Below, in pieces: positions 9,360 to 19,058 of a stretch of 64,000 nt of DNA (positions within the stretch are counted from its first letter, which is position 1; every line of letters starts with the position of its first letter). A program made the position numbers and the translations under genes. This DNA comes from UBA8401 sp041665525 (GTDB lineage: Bacteria; Bacteroidota; Ignavibacteria; UBA10030; UBA8401), in contig JBAYIS010000006.1 in the NCBI GenBank assembly GCA_041665525.1, forward strand, positions 62,001 to 126,000. The letters are read 5' to 3'. The notes below the pieces were generated by a model. That model did not search any database. It was not told the DNA's origin and was given only the letters and a program-made list of their open reading frames with translations.

Positions 9360-10475
9360 ATGATTATCGGGGTTCCGAAAGAGATCAAAACAAATGAAAA
9401 TCGTGTAGGACTTGTCCCGGTCGGCGTAGAAACACTGCGCCAATTCGGACACACCGTGTATGTGGAATCCAAAGCCGGCGTCGGCAGCGGATTCGAAGAT
9501 CACGCCTATACAGAGGCTGGCGCAAAAATCGCAAAGAATGCAAAAGAGCTGTATCACAAAGCGGACATGATCATTAAAGTGAAAGAGCCGATCAAACAGG
9601 AATACAATCTCATCCGCCGTGATCAGATCGTCTTCACCTATTTCCATTTTGCTGCCAGCAAGGAATTGACCATTGCAATGATCAAATCACAAGCGGTCTG
9701 TATTGCATACGAAACTGTCCAGAAGGAAGACGGTTCACTGCCGCTGCTGATCCCGATGAGCGAAGTGGCCGGTCGTATGGCGCCGCAAGAAGGCGCAAAA
9801 TATCTTGAACGTACCATGGGTGGACGAGGTGTGCTGCTCGGCGGAGTTCCTGGAACGGAACCGGCAAACGTCATCGTTATCGGTGGAGGTATTGTCGGCA
9901 CGAACGCCGCGAAAATTGCCGCCGGCTTCGGCGCGAAAGTGACGATACTGGACAACAACCTGTACCGGTTGCGTCAGTTGGATGATTACATGCCGAAAAA
10001 TGTGACGACCATGATGAGCAATGCCTATAACATTCGAAAGGTAATCCAAACAGCAGACCTTGTTATCGGTGCGGTCCTGATTCCCGGCGCGAAAGCTCCC
10101 AAACTGATCAAGAAAGAAATGTTGAAAACAATGAAACCGGGATCCGTTATCGTGGACGTTGCTGTCGACCAGGGAGGCTGCATTGAAACATGCAAACCGA
10201 CCACACATGAAAATCCGACCTTTGTCATTGATAATGTGATCCATTATTGCGTTGCCAACATGCCGGGTGCAGTTCCGTTCACATCGACAATTGCTCTCAC
10301 AAACGCAACGCTTCCATATGCGGTTGAACTGGCGAATAAAGGATGGGAAAAAGCGGTGCAGCAAAACAAGGAATTGAAACTCGGACTCAACATGGTGGAT
10401 GGACTCGTCACCTACAAAGGTGTAGCGGATGCATTCAACATGAAATACACTCCGGTTGATACGATTCTTCGGTGA
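9360..10475 (+). CDS. ald: Alanine dehydrogenase
   Basis: 371 aa, the usual length. MIIGVPKEIKTNENRVGL is the standard N-terminus; the substrate Lys is in IIKVKEP and the catalytic His in FTYFHFAAS. The Rossmann loop is VIVIGGGIVGTNAAK. It interconverts L-alanine and pyruvate plus ammonia with NAD+/NADH, linking amino-acid nitrogen to central carbon. It is closed by a strong terminator at 10486-10521 and therefore separate from the nuo genes that follow. Confidence 0.95.
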   Translation: MIIGVPKEIKTNENRVGLVPVGVETLRQFGHTVYVESKAGVGSGFEDHAYTEAGAKIAKNAKELYHKADMIIKVKEPIKQEYNLIRRDQIVFTYFHFAASKELTIAMIKSQAVCIAYETVQKEDGSLPLLIPMSEVAGRMAPQEGAKYLERTMGGRGVLLGGVPGTEPANVIVIGGGIVGTNAAKIAAGFGAKVTILDNNLYRLRQLDDYMPKNVTTMMSNAYNIRKVIQTADLVIGAVLIPGAKAPKLIKKEMLKTMKPGSVIVDVAVDQGGCIETCKPTTHENPTFVIDNVIHYCVANMPGAVPFTSTIALTNATLPYAVELANKGWEKAVQQNKELKLGLNMVDGLVTYKGVADAFNMKYTPVDTILR

Positions 10476-10485
10476 ACACTTCTTT

Positions 10486-10521
10486 CAAAAGCCTTCCGGA
10501 AATATCGACGGAAGGCTTTTG
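10486..10521 (+). terminator. Intrinsic terminator after ald
   Basis: A perfect 13-bp stem (CAAAAGCCTTCCG at 10486-10498 with its complement at 10509-10521) and a 10-nt loop, followed by GTTTTATCC. The ends of the stem supply A and T runs for both strands. Confidence 0.85.
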
Positions 10522-10632
10522 GTTTTATCCATCCTGCAATTTTCTTCTTCCATTCTTGGACTTTTTTTGATACATTTACCGTAACTTTATCAAGTAATCG
10601 TTTAACGCTCGACACAAATCTTACCGGAAACA

Positions 10633-12306
10633 ATGCCAAACGTAAAAATTACTCTTGACGGTGTTCAATTCGAAGTTGATAACAAGAAGACGATCATTGA
10701 AGCCGCACGTGAAAACAAGGTTCATATTCCTCATTTCTGCTGGCATGACAAACTATCTCCGTCCGGCAACTGCCGCATCTGTTTAGTGGAAGTGGAAAAA
10801 ATGCCGAAACTTGCCATCGCCTGCATGACGCAGGTAGCGGACGGTATGGTTGTGAACACGAAGAATGAACGTGTCATCAACGCACGCGAAGCAGTGATGG
10901 AATTCATCTTGATCAATCATCCCCTGGATTGCCCCATCTGTGACGAAGCAGGTGAATGTAAACTGCAGGATTATTCGTACAAATACAGCAAGGGATTCAG
11001 CAGGTTCGTAGACAACAAGAACCACAAAGAGAAAAGAGTGGACATCGGACCTCGCGTGATGTTCGATGCCGAACGCTGCATCTCTTGTTCGCGCTGTATC
11101 CGTTTTTGCGACGAGATTGCCGGCGTACATCAATTGCAGTTCGTGCAGCGCGGCGATCGTGTGACAATCGAAACATTCCCCGGTGAGTCATTGGACAATC
11201 CCTATTCGATGAACGTCGTCGATATCTGTCCCGTCGGCGCACTGACTAATAAAGAGTTCCGTTTCAAGTCCCGCGTATGGGAAATGTCGTTTACCGATTC
11301 TGTCTGTAACGGTTGTGCACGCGGCTGCAATATCGAGATTGGCGTCCGCAATAACGAGATCCTCCGTCTGAATCCCCGCAAGAATGACGATGTGAACAGT
11401 GTCTGGATGTGCGATCACGGTCGGCTTGACACCTGGAAGAACGTCAATGCAGATACCCGCATCAAATCTCCCATGATCAGAAAAGAAGGAAATCTCGTCG
11501 AGGTCGGATGGGATGAAGCGATCGCAAAAGTGGCATCCGAACTGAAAGCATTCAACCGTAACGAAGTTGCGGTCTTTGGTTCAGCGTTTGCAACGAATGA
11601 GGATAATTATATCTTTGCGAAATTTGCAAAGGAAGTGCTTGGCACCAAGAATATAGATTTTGCGCGACATCTTCATGGCGCGGATGACAATGTATTGATC
11701 CGTGCTGATAAAACACCGAATGCAACTGGTGCTGAGACTGTTGGCGTACATCCGTCCGAAGGTGGATTAAGTTTTGAAAAGATAATTGCAGGAATTAAAG
11801 AAGGGAAGATTAAGGCATTGTATGCGCTGGAATGCGATTTTGCATCGCTGCCCGGTGCGGCTGAAGCATTATCCAAACTGGAATTCTTTGCGCTTCATGC
11901 CACCAATGAAAACAGTACGACGAAGTTCGCCGATGTTGTCTTCGCTGCCTCAACCTATGCGGAAAAGAACGGTACCATGACAAACTTCCAACACCGAGTG
12001 CAGCGAATCCGTCCTGCCGTTACAACGTTGGAACAGGATCGTGCAATGGATAATTTTGAAATGAGCCGCTGGGATAAATTTGCAGCACATAATGATAAGT
12101 GGGGAAAAGGTCCGCGGCGCGATGCACGTCCCTCGTGGAAAATTGTTGCCAGCATTGCCGGAGTGATGGGAACGAAGTATAAATTCAATACTGTCGAAGA
12201 AGTTTTTAACGATCTGTGTCAGAAGGTCGAAGGATTTAAAGGCATGTCATATCTGAAGGTAGGGAAAAAGGGTGCTGTAGTAAAACAAACGAAAGTTGCA
12301 GTCTAA
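10633..12306 (+). CDS. nuoG: NADH-quinone oxidoreductase subunit G (short form)
   Basis: 557 aa. It has an N-terminal 2Fe-2S ferredoxin domain (HFCWHDKLSPSGNCRICLVE), the N3-type HPLDCPICDEAGEC, a 4Fe-4S pair around ERCISCSRCIRFCDE and VDICPVGAL, and the molybdopterin-fold Fe-S motif CNGCARGCNIEIG. The rest of the molybdopterin-type domain is condensed compared with the ~780-900 aa NuoG of Thermus or E. coli. It carries electrons from the NADH module towards the quinone module of complex I. nuoH and nuoI follow closely, but no other complex I subunit is in the window. The ribosome-binding site is weak. Confidence 0.88.
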   Translation: MPNVKITLDGVQFEVDNKKTIIEAARENKVHIPHFCWHDKLSPSGNCRICLVEVEKMPKLAIACMTQVADGMVVNTKNERVINAREAVMEFILINHPLDCPICDEAGECKLQDYSYKYSKGFSRFVDNKNHKEKRVDIGPRVMFDAERCISCSRCIRFCDEIAGVHQLQFVQRGDRVTIETFPGESLDNPYSMNVVDICPVGALTNKEFRFKSRVWEMSFTDSVCNGCARGCNIEIGVRNNEILRLNPRKNDDVNSVWMCDHGRLDTWKNVNADTRIKSPMIRKEGNLVEVGWDEAIAKVASELKAFNRNEVAVFGSAFATNEDNYIFAKFAKEVLGTKNIDFARHLHGADDNVLIRADKTPNATGAETVGVHPSEGGLSFEKIIAGIKEGKIKALYALECDFASLPGAAEALSKLEFFALHATNENSTTKFADVVFAASTYAEKNGTMTNFQHRVQRIRPAVTTLEQDRAMDNFEMSRWDKFAAHNDKWGKGPRRDARPSWKIVASIAGVMGTKYKFNTVEEVFNDLCQKVEGFKGMSYLKVGKKGAVVKQTKVAV

Positions 12307-12329
12307 TCGTACAACATTAAGTTATTGAT

Positions 12330-13409
12330 ATGGAAATTTCACCTGTAATTGAAGCGCTTGTAAAAATTCTCATCGTCATCTTTGTGATTCTCCTTCCGTT
12401 GGTTTCGTATCCCGGAGTGTTTCTGGAACGGAAACTCAGCGCTTGGATCCAGAACAGAGTCGGCCCGAACCGCGTCGGTCCGTTTGGACTGTTGCAGCCG
12501 ATCGCAGACATTCCGAAACTGTTTTTTAAGGAAGATATTGTTCCGGCAGCGGCGAATAAGTTCGTTCACTCGCTGGGACCGCTGATTTCACTGACGATCA
12601 CTTTCTCGATGTTTGCAGTGATTCCATTCGGCGATACATTGCCGATTGTCATCAACGGTGTAGTGCACAATTTCACTCTCCGCATTGCGGATGTGAATAT
12701 CGGCGTATTGTACATTCTGTCGCTTTCGTCATTGGCAGTATACGGCATCACATTAAGCGGATGGGCTTCCAATAATAAATATTCGCTGCTCGGAGGCATT
12801 CGATCTTCCGCACAGATGATCAGCTACGAACTATCGTTGGGTTTATCCATCATCGGCGTAGTGATGATCTCTAATACACTGCAGTTAAATGATATCGTGA
12901 AAGCACAGCAGGGATATTACTTGTTCGGATTTTTACCGAACTGGAACATCTTCATGCAGCCGATCGGATTTATTACGTTTTTTGTTGCGATGTTCGCTGA
13001 AACGAACCGGCTGCCGTTCGATCTTCCGGAAGCGGAACCGGAACTTGTTGCGGGATATCATACAGAATATACCGGCATGAAATTCGGAATGTTCATGCTT
13101 TCCGAATATCTTGCTATGTTTGCGGCTGCAAGCATGATCACCACATTATATCTGGGCGGTTGGCAGGCACCGTATATTGAATATCTGAATCTTTCTCCGC
13201 TGGCAGTCAGCCTGCTTCAGGTTGCGGCGTTCTTCACCAAGTTCTTTATGATTGTCATTTTCTTCATGATCGTCCGTTGGTCCATGCCGCGATTCCGGTA
13301 TGATCAATTGATGAACCTTGGATGGAAAGTGATGCTGCCGTTGGCACTGCTGAACATTGCATTGACAGGATTTTTCATTCTTCAACCTATTCATACCTGG
13401 TTCAATTAA
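12330..13409 (+). CDS. nuoH: NADH-quinone oxidoreductase subunit H
   Basis: 359 aa with about eight hydrophobic segments. The family loops are clear: RVGPNRVGPFGLLQPIADIP, followed by KLFFKED, and ETNRLPFDLPEAEPELVAGY with HTEYTGMKFG. NuoH is the membrane subunit that forms the quinone-binding chamber and links electron transfer to proton pumping. It starts 23 nt after nuoG and ends one base before nuoI begins. Confidence 0.97.
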   Translation: MEISPVIEALVKILIVIFVILLPLVSYPGVFLERKLSAWIQNRVGPNRVGPFGLLQPIADIPKLFFKEDIVPAAANKFVHSLGPLISLTITFSMFAVIPFGDTLPIVINGVVHNFTLRIADVNIGVLYILSLSSLAVYGITLSGWASNNKYSLLGGIRSSAQMISYELSLGLSIIGVVMISNTLQLNDIVKAQQGYYLFGFLPNWNIFMQPIGFITFFVAMFAETNRLPFDLPEAEPELVAGYHTEYTGMKFGMFMLSEYLAMFAAASMITTLYLGGWQAPYIEYLNLSPLAVSLLQVAAFFTKFFMIVIFFMIVRWSMPRFRYDQLMNLGWKVMLPLALLNIALTGFFILQPIHTWFN

Positions 13410-13410
13410 T

Positions 13411-13926
13411 ATGAACGACGAAAAACTATTAGAAAAAAGCGAAGTTATCCGTGTGAAAGATCTTTCCTTTCTGCAGCGCGCCTATGTGCTGGAGATTCTG
13501 AAAGGGATGTTGACGGCGACGAAGCAGATCTTCAAACCGACCTTTACCACGCAATATCCTGAAGTGAAAGTGGAACATGCTGCATCGTTCAGAGGACGGC
13601 CGGTGTTGGTGGAGGAGAACGGTACGGAACGGTGCGTTGCATGCGGACTGTGCAGCAGGGTTTGTCCGGCATTGGCAATTGAAGTGCAGGCTGCTGAAAC
13701 AACACTGGAGAAAGAACGCTACCCGGAAAAGTTCGAGATCAACATGACGCGTTGCATCTTCTGCGGATTTTGCGAAGAGGTCTGCCCCGAAGAAGCGATC
13801 ATTATGAGCAACGAGTATGAATTGGCATTCTCCAGTCAGCAAGAATCGATTTTTGGAAAGGACAAGCTGCTCAAATCCGCACAGGAAATGAAGCCGCGGC
13901 TTGACTTCCTGCGGACACACCGCTGA
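13411..13926 (+). CDS. nuoI: NADH-quinone oxidoreductase subunit I
   Basis: 171 aa. Two 4Fe-4S ferredoxin motifs, RCVACGLCSRVCPALAI and RCIFCGFCEEVCPEEAI, hold clusters N6a and N6b, which relay electrons to N2 near the quinone. The C-terminus is charged, as in other peripheral-arm NuoI proteins. It is the last gene of the nuoG-H-I block and is followed by a terminator. Confidence 0.96.
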   Translation: MNDEKLLEKSEVIRVKDLSFLQRAYVLEILKGMLTATKQIFKPTFTTQYPEVKVEHAASFRGRPVLVEENGTERCVACGLCSRVCPALAIEVQAAETTLEKERYPEKFEINMTRCIFCGFCEEVCPEEAIIMSNEYELAFSSQQESIFGKDKLLKSAQEMKPRLDFLRTHR

Positions 13927-13961
13927 CCTTAAAAGTAAATTGAATTACATTGGAACTCACT

Positions 13962-13988
13962 AAGGCGCTGGATATATTTCAGCGCCTT
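13962..13988 (+). terminator. Intrinsic terminator after nuoI
   Basis: Stem AAGGCGCTG (13962-13970) pairs with CAGCGCCTT (13980-13988), followed by TTGTGTTTTC. The comM start codon is only 25 nt downstream. Confidence 0.75.
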
Positions 13989-14013
13989 TTGTGTTTTCAT
14001 GTAATCTATTCTT

Positions 14014-15549
14014 ATGCTCACCACCGTCCTATCCGCAGCCACATACGGCATCAATGCCTATCTCATCGAGATTGAGACGAATATTGAGAATACCGTACCG
14101 AACTTTTTTATGGTCGGTTTGCCGGACAATGCAGTTAAAGAATCACGAGAGCGCGTCGCTACGGCAATCAAGAATTCCGCCTACACCTATCCGAACAAAC
14201 GCATCACCATCAATCTTGCTCCAGCCGATGTAAAGAAAGAAGGATCGGCGTACGATCTTCCGATTGCAATCGGCATGCTCGCATCCAGCGGTCAAATCAG
14301 CGAGGACCAACTGCGCGAGTTCATTATCATGGGAGAATTGTCTCTGGAAGGAACGCTCCGGCCGATTCATGGTGCACTACCGATTGCTGTTGAATTAAAG
14401 AAGAAAGGGATTCGGGGGATTATCCTGCCGAAGCAGAATGTGAATGAGGCTGCAATGGTCGAAGGGATAGATGCGTACGGTGTTGAAACACTTACTGAGG
14501 CGATTGACATTCTGGAAGGAAAATCTTCTATCGGTCCATTGCGGTTGGATCTGAAAAAGGTCTTTTCGGTAGAACAAAAATACCTGCAGGATTTTTCCGA
14601 TGTGAAAGGTCAGGAGAATGTGAAGCGGGCACTGGAAGTTTCTGCCGCCGGCGGACACAATATTATTATGATCGGACCGCCCGGATCCGGAAAGACGATG
14701 CTCGCACGGAGGCTGCCAAGTATTCTGCCGCCGATGACGTTCGAAGAAAGTATCGAGACGACAAAAATCCATTCCGTCTCTGGTTTGTTACCACCCGGAT
14801 CTGCATTGGTCGCGCAGCGTCCGTTCCGTTCTCCTCATCATACTATTTCGGATTCGGCGCTGGTGGGAGGGGGGACAATTCCACGTCCCGGCGAAATATC
14901 GTTATCACATCACGGTGTGTTGTTTTTGGATGAGCTTCCAGAATTCGCACGAAATGTTCTGGAAGTGATGCGCCAGCCATTGGAAGATGCAAAGGTAACC
15001 ATCAGCCGTTCAAAAATGTCGGTAGATTATCCCGCGAATTTTATGCTGGTCTGTGCCATGAATCCGTGTCCCTGCGGCAATTTCGGCAACCCGAATCACG
15101 AATGCACCTGCACACCAATGATGATACAGAAATATATGGCGAAAATATCCGGGCCTTTACTGGATAGGATAGACATACACATAGAAGTTCCTGCGGTGAA
15201 GGTTGCCGAGTTGGCTCAGAAAAGAGCAGGAGAATCATCTGCTGATATTCGAAGCAGGGTAATACGTGCGCGGGAGATTCAATTACAACGATTTGCCGGC
15301 ATTCATAATTTGTACTCAAATGCCGGAATGCAATCAAAAGAGATCCGCGAGTATTGCAGGATCGATAGCGCGGGGGAAGAGTTGCTGAAGATGGCGATGT
15401 CAAAACTCGGACTTTCTGCCCGGGCGTATGACAGAATCTTGAAAGTATCCCGTACTGTTGCAGATCTCGCCGGAAGTACGGATATTCGGACGGAACATGT
15501 TAGTGAAGCGATCCAGTACAGAAGTCTCGACCGGAATCTTTGGATGTAA
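14014..15549 (+). CDS. comM: ComM/YifB-family AAA+ ATPase (Mg-chelatase-like)
   Basis: 511 aa, the usual size. The N-terminal ChlI-like lobe (LSAATYGINAYLIEIE, VGLPDNAVKESRERV) is followed by an AAA+ domain with Walker A GPPGSGKTMLARRLP, the RPFRSPHHTISD insert, Walker B VLFLDELPEF and NPCPCGNFGNP, and a C-terminal Mg_chelatase_C region. ComM is a hexameric branch-migration helicase that extends heteroduplex during natural transformation. There is almost no leader: the ATG lies 25 nt after the nuoI terminator and no Shine-Dalgarno is evident, so expression may depend on read-through or an overlapping promoter. Confidence 0.93.
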   Translation: MLTTVLSAATYGINAYLIEIETNIENTVPNFFMVGLPDNAVKESRERVATAIKNSAYTYPNKRITINLAPADVKKEGSAYDLPIAIGMLASSGQISEDQLREFIIMGELSLEGTLRPIHGALPIAVELKKKGIRGIILPKQNVNEAAMVEGIDAYGVETLTEAIDILEGKSSIGPLRLDLKKVFSVEQKYLQDFSDVKGQENVKRALEVSAAGGHNIIMIGPPGSGKTMLARRLPSILPPMTFEESIETTKIHSVSGLLPPGSALVAQRPFRSPHHTISDSALVGGGTIPRPGEISLSHHGVLFLDELPEFARNVLEVMRQPLEDAKVTISRSKMSVDYPANFMLVCAMNPCPCGNFGNPNHECTCTPMMIQKYMAKISGPLLDRIDIHIEVPAVKVAELAQKRAGESSADIRSRVIRAREIQLQRFAGIHNLYSNAGMQSKEIREYCRIDSAGEELLKMAMSKLGLSARAYDRILKVSRTVADLAGSTDIRTEHVSEAIQYRSLDRNLWM

Positions 15550-15650
15550 TTATAGAGCACCCTCGTCAAAGGTTTGAAAGATAGCGTTGGGATAATGTAA
15601 AAATATCATCAAGGTCGTTGTTCTCATAAAAATATATTTTAGGAATAATT

Positions 15651-16016
15651 ATGAATCTTGTTTCACAACTACTGGTCGGTTTTGTTGCTGTAGAACATTT
15701 GTATATTCTCTGGTTGGAAATGTTCATGTGGACGAAACCGCTTGGAAGAAAAACATTTTCGTCGATGCCTTCCGAATTGTTCGAGAAGACAAAAGCATTG
15801 GCAGCCAATCAGGGATTATATAACGGATTTCTTGCTGCAGGTTTAATCTGGTCTTTGAGCGTGGGAGATCCTGTATGGTCGGTTAATATTGCTCTCTTTT
15901 TCACTTCCTGTATCGCGATCGCAGGTATATATGGTGCGGTAACCGCAATGCGAAAGATCTTCTTTACACAGGCGCTTCCTGCACTGCTCACCCTTACATC
16001 GCTTTTGATATTGTAA
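15651..16016 (+). CDS. DUF1304 family small membrane protein
   Basis: 121 aa with four hydrophobic segments. VAVEHLYILWLEMFMW, then ANQGLYNGFLAAGLIW and a small-residue C-terminal helix, are the hallmarks of DUF1304. AGGAAT lies upstream of the ATG. These proteins are found widely as single genes and have no established function. It probably lies in the cytoplasmic membrane. Confidence 0.8.
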   Translation: MNLVSQLLVGFVAVEHLYILWLEMFMWTKPLGRKTFSSMPSELFEKTKALAANQGLYNGFLAAGLIWSLSVGDPVWSVNIALFFTSCIAIAGIYGAVTAMRKIFFTQALPALLTLTSLLIL

Positions 16017-16204
16017 TCAATCCACTGAAAGTTGCGGCAGAAGAAATTTTTTGATGCGCAGTATTAACAATTGTAATAAAAACTCATTCTTCATACATTA
16101 TCAACAACTTCTTTCCAATATTTTCGTAACTTCATCCCACTATCGTGTCTATATTCTTATTTAATTCCACATTTTTGATTTTACACAATCTTCAAGGAGA
16201 TGAT

Positions 16205-18988
16205 ATGAAGGCATTTGTTCTATTCCTTTTGTTTGCCATTGTTTCACTATCACAAGTGAAAGCGCAAACGAAGAGCATGGTGGCGGAGATCAACATTCCG
16301 TATGAAAAATTCACACTCGATAACGGACTCACCGTTCTGGTTCATGAAGACCACAAAGCACCGATCGTGGCAGTGAATGTATGGTATCATGTGGGATCGA
16401 AGAATGAAAAACCGGGAAAGAGCGGATTTGCACATTTATTCGAACACCTGATGTTCAACGGTTCGGAGAATTATGATATGGATTATTTCCAGGCGCTTGA
16501 ACGGATCGGCGCGACGGATCTGAATGGTACAACAAATGAGGATCGAACCAACTATTTCCAGAATGTCCCAACCTCCGCATTGGATATTGTTTTGTGGATG
16601 GAATCAGACCGTATGGGACATTTGCTTGGAGCAGTGAGCCAGTCAAAACTGGATGAACAACGGGGCGTGGTGCAGAACGAGAAGCGTCAAGGAGACAACC
16701 AGCCGTATTCGATTGTAGAAGAACTTTCCGTGAAAGCGACATGGCCGGCAGGTCATCCGTATTCGTGGACGGTGATCGGTTCAATGGAAGATCTGAATGC
16801 CGCATCCCTGGATGATGTGAAGGAATGGTTCAAGAATTATTACGGTGCGGCCAATGCCGTAGTAGTTATTGCCGGGGACATTGATGTGAAAACTGCGAAA
16901 CAAAAAATGCAAAAATTCTTCGGCGATATTCCATCCGGTCCTCCCGTTGCAAAATATGACGATGCGATTGCAAAACGAACGGGGACAATCCGTCAGCGTG
17001 CCGAAGACCGCGTACCGCAGGCAAGAATCTTCAAAGTATGGAACACACCGAAATTCTCAAGCACGGAAAATCATATGTTGATCCTCTTTGCCGATATTCT
17101 CGCATCTGGAAAGACATCCCGATTATATAAACGACTTGTGTATGACGACCAGATCGCGACCAGTGTTTCCGCCTATGTCGATGCGCGGGAAATTGCTGGA
17201 CAATTCAATGTGGATGTTACCGCAAAACCGGGTATTGATCTTGCTATTGTAGAAAAAGCGATCAATGAAGAATTGCAAAATCTGTTGGCAAAAGGGCCGG
17301 CAGAAAAAGAATTACAACGGGTAAAAACACAGCGCATTGCCGGATTTGTTCGCGGTATCGAACGAATCGGAGGTTTCGGCGGTAAATCCGATATTCTTGC
17401 TCAAGGCGAGATTTATGCCGGAAGCGCAGATTATTACAAAAACTATTTGAACAATCTCGAAACAGCAACAGTTCAGTCGGTTCAAACAACTGCGCAACGC
17501 TGGCTTTCCGACGGAGAATATGTACTGGAAGTCCATCCGTTCCCGCAATTCAAGAATGAACCGACCGATTCTACGGTACGGAAAACCATGCCGAAAATGG
17601 CTGCTTCGCCTGAAGCGAAATTCCCGAAATTGGAACGTGCAACACTCTCCAATGGATTGAAAGTGATTCTCGCGGAACGGAATTCCGTGCCTACGGTGAA
17701 TTTGAATTTACTCGTCGATGCAGGATACGCATCGGATCTCGGTGCGAATGCCGGCACGGCGAGTCTTGCAATGGATGTATTGGATGAAGGGACGAAGACA
17801 AGGAGCGCATTGCAGATCAGTGAAGAGCTCGCCTTGCTCGGTGCTTCACTCAATTCAGGGGCAAATCTGGACCTCTCCTCGGTTTCTTTATCCGCATTAA
17901 AATCCAATCTCGATGCATCTCTCGCAATCTTTGCTGATGTCATTCTCAATCCTTCTTTCCCGGATGAGGATTTCAAACGACTACAGAAACAACGTATTGC
18001 CGCTATCCAGAGAGAGAAAGTGACACCGATCCAAATGGCGATCAGGGTGATGCCGAAATTGTTGTATGGTACAGACCATGCGTACGGAAATCCACTTACC
18101 GGTTCCGGTACGGAACAATCGGTGATGAACATTAAGCGGGACGATCTGGAGAAGTATCATAAAACTTGGATGAAACCGAATAACGCCACGCTTGTGGTCG
18201 TCGGTGCCACCACCATGAGCGAGATAAAGCCAAAACTGGAAAAATTATTCAAAGGATGGAAATCCGGCGATGTGCCGAAAAAGAACGTTGCAACAGTGGA
18301 TAAACAAAAGAAACCGGCAGTGTATTTGATCGATAAACCGGGTGCCGGACAATCCATCGTCATCAGCGGTCACGTGACATTGCCGCAGGCAAATCCGGAT
18401 GAGATTGCAATTGAAACTATGAATAATGTTCTCGGCGGAGTCTTTACCTCACGCATAAACATGAACCTGCGTGAAGATAAACATTGGTCATACGGAGCAC
18501 AGACGATATTCCTTGGAGCGCGCGGACAGCGGCCATTTCTGGCATTGGCGCCGGTGCAGACGGACAAGACGAAGGAATCAATGGCTGAAGTGATGAAGGA
18601 ATTGAAAGAAATCGTTTCGGAAAAGCAAGTGACCCAAGAGGAATTCTCCAAAGTGCAGAAAAATGCAGTTTTGGAACTTTCCGGATCATGGGAAACGAAC
18701 GGGGCCATCATGGGTTCCATCGGCAATATTGTCCGGTATGGATATTCGGACGATTATTATCAGACCTATGCTAAAAAAATGAACGATCTCTCTTATGATG
18801 ATGTCCGCGACGCTGCAGAGAAGGCAATCTATCCCGATAATTTGGTTTGGATTATCGTGGGAGACAAGGAAAAAGTGGAGAAGGGAATCAAAGAATTAAA
18901 TTATGGGGAGTTGAAGTATCTTGATGCAGATGGAAACGATCTCTCCAAAATACAGGAAAAGATGCCTCCGATTGAGAAGAAAAAATAG
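16205..18988 (+). CDS. Exported two-domain M16 zinc peptidase (zinc-protease type)
   Basis: 927 aa from the ATG at 16205, which has AAGGAGA seven bases upstream; an in-frame ATG at 16145 has no such site. A signal peptide (MKAFVLFLLFAIVSLSQVKA) precedes the mature protein. The first M16 unit holds the active HxxEH in HLFEHLMFNGSENYD and the distal Glu in EQRGVVQNEKRQ. The second unit, from about residue 480 (LERATLSNGLKVILAERNS), lacks the zinc motif and is the inactive partner that closes the chamber. Such periplasmic or cell-surface proteases degrade peptides. A strong terminator follows directly. Confidence 0.9.
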   Translation: MKAFVLFLLFAIVSLSQVKAQTKSMVAEINIPYEKFTLDNGLTVLVHEDHKAPIVAVNVWYHVGSKNEKPGKSGFAHLFEHLMFNGSENYDMDYFQALERIGATDLNGTTNEDRTNYFQNVPTSALDIVLWMESDRMGHLLGAVSQSKLDEQRGVVQNEKRQGDNQPYSIVEELSVKATWPAGHPYSWTVIGSMEDLNAASLDDVKEWFKNYYGAANAVVVIAGDIDVKTAKQKMQKFFGDIPSGPPVAKYDDAIAKRTGTIRQRAEDRVPQARIFKVWNTPKFSSTENHMLILFADILASGKTSRLYKRLVYDDQIATSVSAYVDAREIAGQFNVDVTAKPGIDLAIVEKAINEELQNLLAKGPAEKELQRVKTQRIAGFVRGIERIGGFGGKSDILAQGEIYAGSADYYKNYLNNLETATVQSVQTTAQRWLSDGEYVLEVHPFPQFKNEPTDSTVRKTMPKMAASPEAKFPKLERATLSNGLKVILAERNSVPTVNLNLLVDAGYASDLGANAGTASLAMDVLDEGTKTRSALQISEELALLGASLNSGANLDLSSVSLSALKSNLDASLAIFADVILNPSFPDEDFKRLQKQRIAAIQREKVTPIQMAIRVMPKLLYGTDHAYGNPLTGSGTEQSVMNIKRDDLEKYHKTWMKPNNATLVVVGATTMSEIKPKLEKLFKGWKSGDVPKKNVATVDKQKKPAVYLIDKPGAGQSIVISGHVTLPQANPDEIAIETMNNVLGGVFTSRINMNLREDKHWSYGAQTIFLGARGQRPFLALAPVQTDKTKESMAEVMKELKEIVSEKQVTQEEFSKVQKNAVLELSGSWETNGAIMGSIGNIVRYGYSDDYYQTYAKKMNDLSYDDVRDAAEKAIYPDNLVWIIVGDKEKVEKGIKELNYGELKYLDADGNDLSKIQEKMPPIEKKK

Positions 18989-18994
18989 AAAAAT

Positions 18995-19028
18995 AAAGGA
19001 CGGGTGATGAATCCGTCCTTTTTTTTTA
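18995..19028. terminator. Bidirectional terminator between converging genes
   Basis: AAAGGACGG (18995-19003) pairs with CCGTCCTTT (19013-19021), followed by a run of T on the plus strand. On the minus strand the stem is followed by TTTATTTTTC, so it can also end the small secreted-protein gene. Confidence 0.85.
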
Positions 19029-19058
19029 TACAGTATGTTTGTTGGTTACGATGTGTTT

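Noticed and set aside
10560..10632. Bacteroidetes-type -33/-7 promoter before nuoG
   Set aside because: TAACTTTA resembles the -7 box, but no -33 TTTG is at the right distance.
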